The translations under genes were made by a program, and so were the position numbers. 64,000 bases of DNA from Numida meleagris. Taxonomy: Eukaryota > Chordata > Aves > Galliformes > Numididae. The notes beneath the pieces are model-generated. The model was not told the DNA's origin. It saw only the letters and a program-made list of their open reading frames with translations, and made no database searches. Of the stretch, positions 12,009 through 23,500 are shown piece after piece. Positions within the stretch are counted from its first letter, which is position 1; the number at the start of each line of letters is the position of its first letter. The DNA is taken from positions 82,775,258-82,839,257 of the forward strand of contig NC_034410.1 of the NCBI RefSeq assembly GCF_002078875.1. The letters are read 5' to 3'.

Positions 12009-13765
12009 GCATACCTATATGACTTTTTCTCCTGCACCACATAACCAAGACCTCTTGGCTTCCTAAAATGTAGAAAGCGTACCTAAAGCTGACAGCACTG
12101 TTATACTTCCATGCTCTGCCCTGAAACCAGCAGATGACAGGGGAACTGGGAAGATGCACTGCAGCAGTCCTCATCCACTTGTAGGGACACCTCAGAAAGC
12201 CATGTACTTCTTCTACCCTGGAAGCAGAGCAGCCAGCAGCTTTCTCCCAGCCAAACCAGTCAGCCAGGAAGGAAGGGAGGAGGAAATATCCATGGGGAAG
12301 CAGGTGTTTAGAAACAACATCGAGAGCGGAGAGATTTTCTCCTGCAGGAGATACACCAGCATCCTGCAGTAGGAGAAGCTGAGCTAAGCTTTGAAGCAGG
12401 AGTAGATTCAGCTTCCAATTAATCTGCAGAGCCTGCGGCAAAGCATGTTCTAATAAAAAACCAAGGAACAAATCTCAGCTCAACACGGCCATTGTCCTCA
12501 CAGACTTCACCTTATCTGTATAAAGATCATTAAAAAAATACCGCCTTGCAAAACTGTCATGCAAAATATCCCCACTGGGGAACTGAACTTGCTTTTCTTC
12601 ATTTACAAACGGTTTTAATTAATGATAATGATAGCTAATGATATTTAATCACCTGTCAAAAAAAAAAAAATCATTGTCACAGATGTCCTTGCAGATGAGA
12701 AGAACTCCAAAAAAGAAGACACAAAATCTTCTAAGACAGATGAAATCCCACCCCAAGCCAGTGCTGCCCTCCCCTCCCAGTGTATGCTTGGGAAACCAGC
12801 TGGTAACCCGGGCTACTCTGGGAGCAAAGGCAAGGAGAAGCTCTGGCTGCCAAGTCAGCCTGCAGCTGATCTCAGGTTGCTAACCCCAGTGACGGCTTTT
12901 CCTGCCATTTAACCCATGAAGTAGCTCAGGTCCTCCAAGCTGGGCATACTCCTGCCTTTCTCATTTCACCTTCTGCAGGGAGAGTTACATGAGAAATGGC
13001 CAAACCGTACAGAGCACTGAAGGAATTAGGGACCTTTTGGAGAAAAGCATCTTGCAATGTCTAGGAAATGCTGTCAGTAATACCACATAAGATCCAAAAT
13101 CCCTAAAAAGCCTCGGGGAATTTGAGTACCAAAAAAACAACCACAGGGAAAAGTAACAGTAACTGAGAGTAGACAAGGGAAGAAAATGGGGCGATCTGTG
13201 CATTATCAGGGAAGCAGCAGCAGTTTCACGCTTCCTAAGTAATCAGATTCCAAATGCTTCCAACGCCCTACAAAGAAACATGGGGTCACTTAAGTGCGCA
13301 GTAACTTGCCGTAACTTTGAAGTCTAGCATGAATGTACCTGACACCACTGCCACACTCAGTTTAGGACTCAGTTTAGGTTATAGATTTTTGCCATTCTTT
13401 TAAACACATTATCAATATAGCCACTGAACAGGTACAGTGTATAGCAAGTAAAAGCTTTCATCAAGAGGTAAAAGTGACACAAAATCAATCACTCAGCACA
13501 TACAGCAAGGTTATTCTCAGTCTTACAAGCTGTCCTACCTACATTTTCATGCAACACTTCAGCAACTCATCAGAATTTCAGCAAGAAACTTTTCATTTCA
13601 TCTGAGAAGCAATTTCCAGGCTATTCTTTAAGGTCAGAAATTGAAAATAAAATAGAGATATATTCAGTACAACAGTAGAATCTGAAAATGACTGATAACA
13701 AACTGAGCCCTTCTAGGCTCAAAAGCAGCAACTTTTTCTATTTCTACTTTCTCAAGGTTCTAAAA

Positions 13766-14011
13766 ATCATAGAATCATTAAGGTTGGAAAAGGCCATGAG
13801 GATCATCTAGTCCAACCACCAACCCATCCCCACTAACCACATCCCTCAGTGCCACATCCACATGGTTCCTGAATGCCTCCAGGGACAGTGACTCCACCAC
13901 CTCCCTGGGCAGCTTGTGCCAGTGCCTCACCGCTCTTACTGAGAATAAATTGTTCCTAATATCCAACCTGAACCTCTCCTGGCACAACTTAAGGCCATCA
14001 CCTCTTGTCCT
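13766..14011 (-). mobile_element. CR1 LINE 3' fragment, about 245 bases
   Basis: On the plus strand it starts ATCATAGAATCATTAAGGTT and continues with GGAAAAGGCCATGAGGATCA, then AATGCCTCCAGGGACAGTGA. It ends at ACCTCTTGTCCTA. The chance frame on the minus strand is the degraded end of CR1 ORF2. Confidence 0.95.
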
Positions 14012-17000
14012 AAAAAAAACATTGCAGGAATTGATAGATTAGAGGGGAACCATTGTGATTATAATACTAGCACAGACTATTACCGATTCAGTGGGGAAAA
14101 TAAAATACTTCTAAGTATCTTATCACCTGGAGTTTAAATTGCAGTAGATCAGTACTTCCTACTACTACTTAGCTGTGGCTGTTTCTTCCATTTTCTTCAG
14201 GAGGCAGGAAGCAAAAGATGTTTCGTCTTATTTTCAAAAATACTTTTTTTTAATATATATATAATCGTTTAACATATGGCACTGTTAATCCAGGAATTAC
14301 AGGTTTTCCATTTTTTCCTACTTGAAATGCTTGTTCATGCTTTAAGTTTTTGACACTGCGAGGTACAGATTTTACTGTTTGGTACTTTAATGTTGAAGGT
14401 AGGACTACTACTACTACAAAAATATAGCCAAAGAAGGAGGAAAAACACAAGCATGTTACAAACTTAGAAGATTGGAAGTACAATAAGAAATCAAAATTGG
14501 AAATGTAATTGTGATGGCAAGAGAAAACATTTCCAATGGTTCTCCAGTAGCTCAGCTTTTATCTTATTTTTAAATTGGAAGGTTCCTCAGTTTTCAGAAG
14601 GTTTGATGACTATGGCAACCATCATGAATGCTTCTTCTGACAGAGAGAAAATGACCCATATTTCTTCATATGAAGAAATCATTTTGTTTTCTTTGCATTT
14701 CTTCAATTCATATGGACATGCAACACGTCACTGCAGATAAGATGCTACCAAACCAAAAGTAGTCCCACAGAGTCAAGAGAAAGCCATTATCCCAGAAACT
14801 CAAAGCCAAGAAGTAACACTGGAGGTAAGATATCAGGCTGGTGGAACTTCCTATCTCCTATCTTCTTTCTGTGCCAAATCTGCTAAGATTCTACCTGAAA
14901 AAAAGTCACCAAAAAACCCACAAAAAACAGCCATAACCTTTAGTGAAGTTGGATTAAAAAACCTACATTAAAGAAAAAGTAAAAAAAAACGCCTTTTCCT
15001 CCAGTTCAAAATTGAAGGTTATGATATGCTGAAAAGAAAAGCAATATGAAAGTGATCACAGAAGACATGCGTGTATTTCCTGTGTTAACCTACTAATACA
15101 TGCAGTAGTCAGTGCACAGAGAGGCCTGATGTGAGAACTTTACAACTAAATCCAGATTAGCACTCATGACACCAACTGTTTAAAAATAAGTTGTCTTGCT
15201 CTAGAGGACAGTCATGAAGCAATCATCAGTAAGTAGCTGAGAGCAGAATGTTACCTGCAGAAGTCTTATTACTGGAAGTGACTCATTTAAGAGAGGAACT
15301 CCAGCTGAATCCAGTTTTTATCTGCTTTTACAATGCAGTGGCAACAAGACAAACAACACACAGTCAGAAAGGAGACCTATTTGGCCAGTCCCTTCCAGGT
15401 ACAAGAACACATGAAAAACAAGGAGAACAATGGGGGTTGAACAAGGTCTTTCTCATTATCACATGCTGCTTTCCAATGACAGAAGACAAACAGGTAGATA
15501 GGTGTGGTCCGCATCTGCCATTTACATTGTGCTTTCACTTATCTACTTTGACTGGCATTGTTTTTGTCCAAAAGCAGAATCTTCCTGCCTGTTTGGTGCC
15601 TGTGGAAAAAATGACTGATTTTCCGGCAGGCCCCGCTACACTCATGAGCATGGAATATAGTGCAGTGCTTTTCCAGGCATTTGCAAATTGACCATAAAGT
15701 AGGAAAAAGTATTCATTTCTCAAAGGTTTGAAATCTCCATCCTCAGCATTGTAGCACGAGGGCAGTTGAGATGCAGAGACTTAACTGGTAGAACTCTACT
15801 TCAAAAGATGAATCTCAGAGAAGATCCTCGGCCTGCACAGCCTTAACGCAAGCAGGCAGAATCCTGGTGGATCTGTCCCTTTTCAAAGTGCAGCAGAATC
15901 CTGGTGGATCTGTCCCTTTTCAAAGTGCAGCACAGAGTCTGAGATCAATTTCAAGAAATACAGTCCCTCTTTATATCCATTAATGCTAGCTGATCTGCAG
16001 CAGCTCTGTTTTGAAGTCTTAGCACTGCCCGTCTAAGCCTGCAAGGACAGCACTCCCCGCAAGACTGTTTTTCTCAGTTCTCCTTTGCCAGAGTAAGGCG
16101 GAAGTGCTTACCAGCAGACTTTCCAGAGATGTGATGGGTCAGGTTAGGTGCATATGTCTTCTCTCCTTCCAGCTAGGTAGTTGTAGCCTGCCTGCTGGAT
16201 ACACCAACTGGAGCAACCGGTGGAAAACCTGCAAGCAGACACTTGCAGCACTGAGCTGTCTGCTCTCTTCCTTCAGATCTCCATCTTGCCAGCTTTGACA
16301 AATGAGAAGTGAGTGATATACTTATCTTCAATTTTTGCCTGTCCTAGAAGTTCCCCAACTCCTTGCCAGCAGTGGAAATTCGATTTTCAAAATTACTTGC
16401 AGGCTCTGAGCTTCTCTCAAGTAGAAGAGAGATCTTCTGCCACGTTCATTCAGAATGAGGGAAAAATGACATTTTACATCAAAGAGCCATAACACACGCT
16501 TTGGTTTTGTCCACAACGTGAGAAAGAAATCCTTGCTCTGGTTGATTTGCACATGGGTTGACTGACAAAACGTTCTGGAAGAATGCGTTGGTTCTTGTCC
16601 TTAAATGTGAAAACTTCAGATTGCCAGCTTTGGAAATACATTACAAAACCCAATCCATTTGTTCTGTTTGCCTGTGACTCACACCAGCTAGAGAAAAATA
16701 GCAGAAAATGAAAGTGTAAAGGAAAAGCCCACGCTAAAACAATTCACTGAAAGTGACAACACTTTCAGTATTGTATTTCAGGATCATATTTCGGTAGTTG
16801 ACATTAATCATCAGTTTGCACGCTAGGGTCTTGCTGGGGCTGAAGAGTGATGTACTTCAGCCCAAGTGACAGATGTGGAGTTGCCAGCTTTTCAATCCCC
16901 TCCCCCAGCTCCTGGGGCAGAGCATGCAGGTTATGGAGTTGTAACCGGCCAAAAGCAACCCCAGTATAAAACAGAATACTGGCCCTGAGCTACACTGGGA

Positions 17001-18799
17001 AAGGACTGGTTTACAGCTGTAGAAAATGCAGAAGAAACACACGCAGAGAGATGGACCAGCAGGTGCTCTCAGCCTCAATGCACCAAGCAATTCTCCAGCA
17101 CACGGAAGAACACAGCCTGTTACACACTGCAGTCCAGATCAGTTCAATTTCTCCAGTGCCTCGCACTGTACTCAAAGAATTTCCCCTGCTTAGATCACCC
17201 AGGGATAGTGATTTATCACCTGCAATCAGATTACAGAAGAGTTTCTAAGTGCACATTGGACTTGTAAAAAGATTTTAGGCTTGCACAATGAACAGACTTC
17301 AGAACTGGGTGGGGAAAGTTTGTACAAACAGTTCAGAGGGTGCTCCTGAGAACGTTTCATTTGGATTCACGAAGCGATACTTCCTTCGGGCCATGCACAA
17401 GCCTTTTTTTTCCTTTAAAAGCAACCTCCCAGTATGTTTACAATGCATACAAAATTTGTTGATTTATCTGTACCTGCAATGAAGACATGACACGCTCTTT
17501 TAATGTATGTGTGTGGTACTTCCTCCTAAGAAAAGACTAGTTCCCATAATTCAGCACAAGGTAAAAACACTCACCTACTAGGGCTATCAAGTCTCTGTAT
17601 TGGGTTCGTGCATCTATAAACTACCACTGGCTTCCTGTAGTAGCATGAATCTAATAGGTACCATTGATTTATATCACTGGAACATTCCCAGTCTGTTATT
17701 TTAAACAAAATGCACTACTACATTTAACAGTAGAGTTTACCAAAAGTTTTCCTCATTTCTCCTCTCCCCCATCCCCCCACATAATCTGGTTTTCACCTTC
17801 AAAGTGTTTTGTCATTTCAAACTAAAACAGTATTCCTAAAATCACAAGATCCATATTAGTCACTTGTTAAAAACAACACTTTGTAAGTAACAAACGTGCT
17901 CATTTTAGTGGGAAAAAAGTTAAGAATCTTTCAGATTCTTGTGGATTTAAAGCAACGTATCTGTAAAATAGCTCACTGCAAGGGGCACCCTCATCCATAC
18001 TTGTTCAGGTGGTGCACAAGTCAGAGCAAGGCCAGCAAAAACAGAGAAAAACGTCCCCTTTTCCCAACCACATCCCCGCACATTTGCAACAAGAAGCCAG
18101 CTATGACCACAGCAAGGAAGGACAGAGAAATTCATCTGTTCTTACCTATCTGAATGCTCGGTGACATTGTTGATAAAAAATTCTGCAGGCAGCAAGGAGG
18201 ATGTGGAATGGAAAAGTGTAAGGGGACTGAAGAGTGTGTGAGCTCCTTCTTCAGAGAAGCAATATGACAAGTGCTTCCCTCGAGGTGACATGCACCACAT
18301 ACAGAGCACAGAAGTCACACAGGATGTTCTTCATCCATGTGCAGACCTCAGACCTCCCGTGTGAGGCCTTTTTAACACTCAAAGGCCGGTTAGGATCTGT
18401 GCTGTTTTTTCTTGAGATCTGTCAGGAAGATCAGTGCACTTCAGCAATAAACCAAACTACAAATAAAAACACATGATGAGGAGGAACGCTGACAATGAAC
18501 CACACAGAATTTATGCAGCAAAACCAATACTGTGTCATGAATGTAGGCGAGTGAATTGTGAAGCAATACAAGTTCCACCTAACTAACGCGTATTCAAGAA
18601 AAAACACCCTAAAACCAGAAAAACCTCCTTCTCCAGAGGGCGTTCAGTGCAGCTAAACTAGGCTCTTGTTCCAACGGCTCCAGCAAGAAGTTTCTATTTC
18701 TTCCCTTCTCAAATAAAACGCTGATGAAAGAGAGGAAGACCAGCCTTGGGAAACTGAAGGCAGCCTCTATGATCTGAGGCTTACTCTGGCACTGTCACA
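14012..18799. other. Long-isoform intron, no gene recognised
   Basis: Apart from the tandem duplication at 15856-15932, no exon, RNA gene or repeat family was recognised. Frames here are short and scattered. Confidence 0.5.
15856..15932. repeat. Perfect 37-base tandem duplication
   Basis: The unit from GCAGAATCCTGGTGGATC to TTTTCAAAGTGCA occurs at 15856-15892 and again, without mismatch, at 15893-15929. A third copy starts (GCA) and stops. Perfect identity suggests a recent event or an assembly duplication. Confidence 0.95.
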
Positions 18800-18816
18800 T
18801 CCCAGTGCACAATTGC

Positions 18817-18822
18817 TTTATT
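18817..18822 (-). terminator. EPB41L4B: Candidate polyadenylation signal AATAAA, short isoform
   Basis: AATAAA on the minus strand, followed by GCAATTGTGCA and then a GT-rich stretch (TGGGATGTGACAG). This is the usual order of signal, CA cleavage site and downstream element. It is the last convincing hexamer before the sequence becomes less UTR-like. Confidence 0.35.
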
Positions 18823-19424
18823 GTTTCCCTCCTTTTGCCCCATTGACATTAGCAGCACAGACATTATCTGTAGCAACACAGACACTACAGTGCAGCATTA
18901 GTGATCCCAGGGCAAAACAGGTACAAATCAGTGGTGTATCACATCTACAAACCCTCCCCAAAAAGCTTTCAAAAATAAATAATGCATCATAACCAAAAGA
19001 AAAAGATTGAGAATTTTTATTTGTACTTAGCACATACAGGAAAGATCAAAACAAATATTAAATGATAGCATTTGTAAACAAATATACTTTACAAAAAGAT
19101 ATACACTATCAAATTTGCTCTGAAAAAAATTCATGGTTGTAGCTGTTTATAAATGTGTATTTATCAAAATCAAGTTTAAAAATTACTTCACTTTCAAATA
19201 TCCCAAATAAAGATTTATTCATTCCAACAACTTTAGAGAGACCACAGACGTAAGGCCAAATTAAACACGTGAGTGAAGATGGCACTATGATTCCCAGTTA
19301 AAAAAAAATAAATCGGCAAGTGATCAAAATGCCAGCCAGTCTATTTAAAGAACTAGGTTTCTAAAATATATATTCAACTTTTCAAATGTCTAACTTAAAA
19401 AAATAGAGCTATTTTACTGGATTG

Positions 19425-19530
19425 TCCTCCTCTTGTCCTGTGCAACCTACTGCAGGGAATCGGCTTTAGCGGAGGGCTGGACTAGATGGCCTCCAGAGGT
19501 CCCTTCCAGCCCCTATGATTCCGTGATTCA
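19425..19530 (+). mobile_element. CR1 3'-end fragment inside the inferred 3' UTR
   Basis: It contains GGGCTGGACTAGATGGCCTC, then CAGAGGTCCCTTCCAGCCCC, and ends TATGATTCCGTGATTCA. It is in the plus orientation, so antisense to EPB41L4B. Confidence 0.92.
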
Positions 19531-20365
19531 GTGTGATAAACTGTGGTCTTGAATCCACACAGAGAAGAGATATCAGTAAGTAGCTTTATGCAATTGTGTC
19601 GTTCATTTTTGTAGTCACATTAAAAACAACAAGACAGCAGCACCCTTTTAGCAAGGATTCATTTTTAACATTCTTGCATGTATAGCAGCAGGTATGGTTT
19701 TGGGGGATGCTACTGATATAATCACTAAGTCAAAAAGTGACACGCATACTCTACAAACTTTATTACAGTGTTCTTTCCCAGTGTTCTTTGTTTTCAAAGT
19801 TAGGCAAGCACCTCTAATTCTGGTGTAGAATACAAAAATTAAAAGCAAAAGACACCTGTTTCTCAGCAGGCTCCCTTTGGTGGCGTGCCTTAAGCCATTT
19901 TGATTGCCAACGTGAAATCTGATTTCTCTTTTTTCTCCCTCCAATCTCTTATTTTCACATCAACTAAAAGACAATTTTTTTCCAACTTCATCTATTAATT
20001 TGAGTCAAAAGAAAGAAGATAATAAAAATAATTAAGGCTGGAATGGCTGACCTTCAACAGCAGGCAGAGGATCACAGATTCAATAAGTATGGTAGAACAT
20101 AATTCCCCAGAAATACTTCTATTCCTGGGACACTGAAAATTCGTACCAGCTTTCACAAAGGGTTTTCCAAGATTTTTACAACGACATGGAAAATACTTTT
20201 CCCAAGAATGTCCATGAACACTAAACAAGGATGGATGTACATAAAAAGATGTACGTAAAAAGACACACACTTTATGCACAATACAGTTTGAACATACTGC
20301 AGACAGACAAGGACCATGGAATGCAATGATCATCTAAGATGGCAGGTGAAATGAAGATGACTTTT

Positions 20366-20513
20366 TCAGAGAGTCGTCATGAGTTTATCTTGGTACATCA
20401 TACTTTGGACTTCTCCTAAATTCTTCTGGTTCTGTTCTTGAATATATCGTAAACTGCTGTCCTCTCCACTTGTGGGGGGCTTCCAATATGGCCTGTCATC
20501 ATGATAGGATGGC
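20366..20513 (-). CDS. EPB41L4B: EPB41L4B terminal coding exon of the short isoform
   Basis: 148 coding bases, residues 369-417 and a TGA stop. It reads [19 protein letters not shown], then [18 protein letters not shown], then [12 protein letters not shown]. The human short isoform ends SMMYRDKLMTAL from memory, so the end is conserved. The final T-T-L fits the class I PDZ-ligand pattern [ST]-x-hydrophobic. No partner is known from the sequence, so PDZ binding is inference. The acceptor is GGTACAG at the upper edge. Confidence 0.94.
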
Positions 20514-23500
20514 CTGTACCATTTGCACAGGTATTGGTTAGTGAGAGATGGAAGTAAACTTATGAGTGCTACACAGCAACATGAGTTCATCCAGCAAATG
20601 CTAAGCATGCATACATTGTGATGGACAGCTACCACGAAGGGAAGAAAATGATGACAGGTCTAATAAGAATCTATTGATGCAATTGGGAATCTTTAATTCG
20701 TTTCAAAAGGCCTTGAATTAGAGCTGAGCCATTTAAAATCTCTCTGTTTTCAAGTGTTGTGCATCAATGCTCCTGAATCCCAAAGGGATGGTGGGGCCAT
20801 AGGAAAACATACATGAGTACAACAAATAAGGAAAATCAATCACGCAAAAAGTTGAACACCTGAAAAAATATCCCTAAGGACTAAAAAAATTAAGAAAGAC
20901 AATCCTATTGAGAACGAAAATTGTTCTTCTATAAATATTGCCACTCACTCACCACTGGTGTAGTTAATTACACCAAAGCAGCCTGTACAATACAGCCCAT
21001 TCTGTTAAGATGAATACCTAGAGCCTATAGGTAGTACAGGTGTTTCTGTAGGACTAAGTGCTGAAACTTGCAAAAGTCTGAAAATAATGTTTTTCCTTGT
21101 TTGTTCATTACTTACTGGTAGTTAGAGATATTGATCTCAACCAATTCTACAGTCTTTCCCGAATCATTTTGAAAAACAAGATATTCTAAAATTCTATAAT
21201 CACAACTGTTAAGTGGAATGAATTTTCTTACAAAATGGAACATGAAGTTAAATGTAAGCTAATTTCATTTAAAGGACTTTACTATGAAAATGGGGACAAT
21301 TTCACATAGTATTTAACAAATATTTTGTAAAAATTGTTAAACGATAAATAACTATGAACAAATATATAAACGTGGTTTTGCACGTTCAGTTTCAATTCAA
21401 CCCATAGTCCATTCTAGACTTGCATGGCCAGCAGAAAAAATCTCATGCATCTGTGTTTTGATCTCAGATTCACAGTCAAATGGATTAAACTTTCTCAAAT
21501 AAGGCTAACCAAGATGTTAAATGTCCAGCTCCACTACTGTGACTATAGATTAAAATAACTTGAAGCTTCCACTTTAACCACACATTTAAACATTTCTATC
21601 AGACTGGAACAAAAATTCTAAGCACCTTTTCTAATGAGTTTGCAGGAGAGCTGGTAAGTATTCTTCTCAGAATTATAAGCCTAGATATAAAAATGCCATT
21701 GTTCATATTTCACTGGCCATAATCTTTGCCCAGGCAACAGAGGGTGTAGAGGGGAAGAGATTGTCTACACAATTTACAGTACATTATTGTGCTTATTTCA
21801 GTATCACTCTGCTCCAAGGTGAACTATTTGACTATAAATGTATCATAAGTGATGAAATCTTTAGGATAAAAAAAATAATCAGCAAAGTCTCAAGAGACTC
21901 AAAACTATTAACTTCTATCGATACTTCCTCTTTGGTAATGTAAAATTGGATACTGGATATTTAAAATCACAAACAAAAACCTGGACATGAAAACCCTAAA
22001 GCCAGGAATAATCTTGAACACAAAGTACAGGCAAGTTAATTATCCAATTTAAACAATCTTCTGTTTCTGGCATAATTTTAATGTCTGTTTTACTGCTTTA
22101 CACCAGGAATTTTGAGATGACAATGAGCATGCCTGTTTCTCTGTCTAATAAGTACTTGCCTTTTTCCTGCATTCCCAGATTCAAACTCAAGCTAAATTGT
22201 CTTTTCATCCATTTTAAGCTCAGCTTCATTTCCAGAGCCCACCCACACCAAGAACAAAGTCTAGCTATTCTGACATAAGCATACAGAAATTAAAAGGTAA
22301 GGTCAATAGGAGTAAAGATTAGGGTGCTGCTATTTTTCAGTCAAGACAGTAAGCATTTGCCAAAAATCCTGAACAACCTGAAAAGGTTACTCTTTATTAG
22401 GATAAAATAGCAGCTGATTTTTGACACATGTAATTGCACAGACACATATCCACCATCAGGTGTGTACCTCCACCTCTGCGTTCCACCAAGATGGTTCAAG
22501 CCTAGATTGAATTTCTTCCAAAATTTATTTTTACTTCATTTCTCCCATTACTACCACAAGGTAGCACAACAGGAATAATTTTGTGAAATATTTCTAAAAA
22601 ACTCTAAGTACTAAAATAATTCCACTAACATCTGTGAAGTGTCTGATATTATTCCATGTACATGTTGTTTTTCCATACATATTTCTGCTTTTCACATTCA
22701 AAAAAAATCATCTGATATGTCCACAAAAGCTTCATACTGACTGGTTAAGAAAGAAGTAATCTTTTCCATGAAGTGAAGGTTGCTTACCTTACATTCACAG
22801 GTGTATGTGGATGCCAGTGTGGCTGAGCAGGATGTATATTAGGATGATACTGTGGCTGTAAATGAAAACATTAAACCTGGTTAAATAAAATCATATAAAA
22901 ACTCCTTAGTAATTTCAATTTCCTGTTTCTTCTGGAGCCATGAGGAACACGCTACCTGTGAGCCCTAGAAAATCGACTGTTTCAGACCTTCTTCCATGCC
23001 ATTTAGCACACGAGACCTCTTAATGATGAGTTTGCTTATTAGGACATACTCATGGACAAATGCAAAGAAAATCGCTTTTCTGATTGAGCAACAACCTGGC
23101 ACATCCAGTTCTTCTCATAGAAAACACATCAGAATACTCAGTTTTAATCAAAGGTGGAGAGTGAGAAAGGTTATTACAGTAGATGCCTTCAGAAGGTCAC
23201 TTATCTTTGGTGACAGCATTTCTCTCTCATAACCATGAAGTCTTGAAGAGAAACAGTAAGATAGAATTACTGGTGACGCTTCTAATAAAAACAAGCATTC
23301 CATTCTCATGCACACACTCAGTTTGAATGAAAGCATGGGCTTGCTTTCTCAGTAGCACGGATTACTACGGCAGATCAAAACTGGGTAAGGTTTTTCCATC
23401 AAAGCTTAGAAAGGAGGTTGTTTGAAAAACCACAAACAAACAAACAACATCAAGACACACAAAAAACCAACACAAACATTTGACCAGCAATGAATTCCTT

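Larger units (their letters stand above)
18800..20365 (-). other. EPB41L4B: Inferred 3' UTR of the EPB41L4B short isoform
   Basis: AT-rich sequence downstream of the stop. It has minus-strand AATAAA hexamers at 19759-19764, 19214-19219, 19016-19021 and 18817-18822. An antisense CR1 copy lies at 19425-19530. The extent is a guess from the last good polyadenylation signal. Shorter forms ending at the earlier hexamers are equally possible. Confidence 0.4.
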
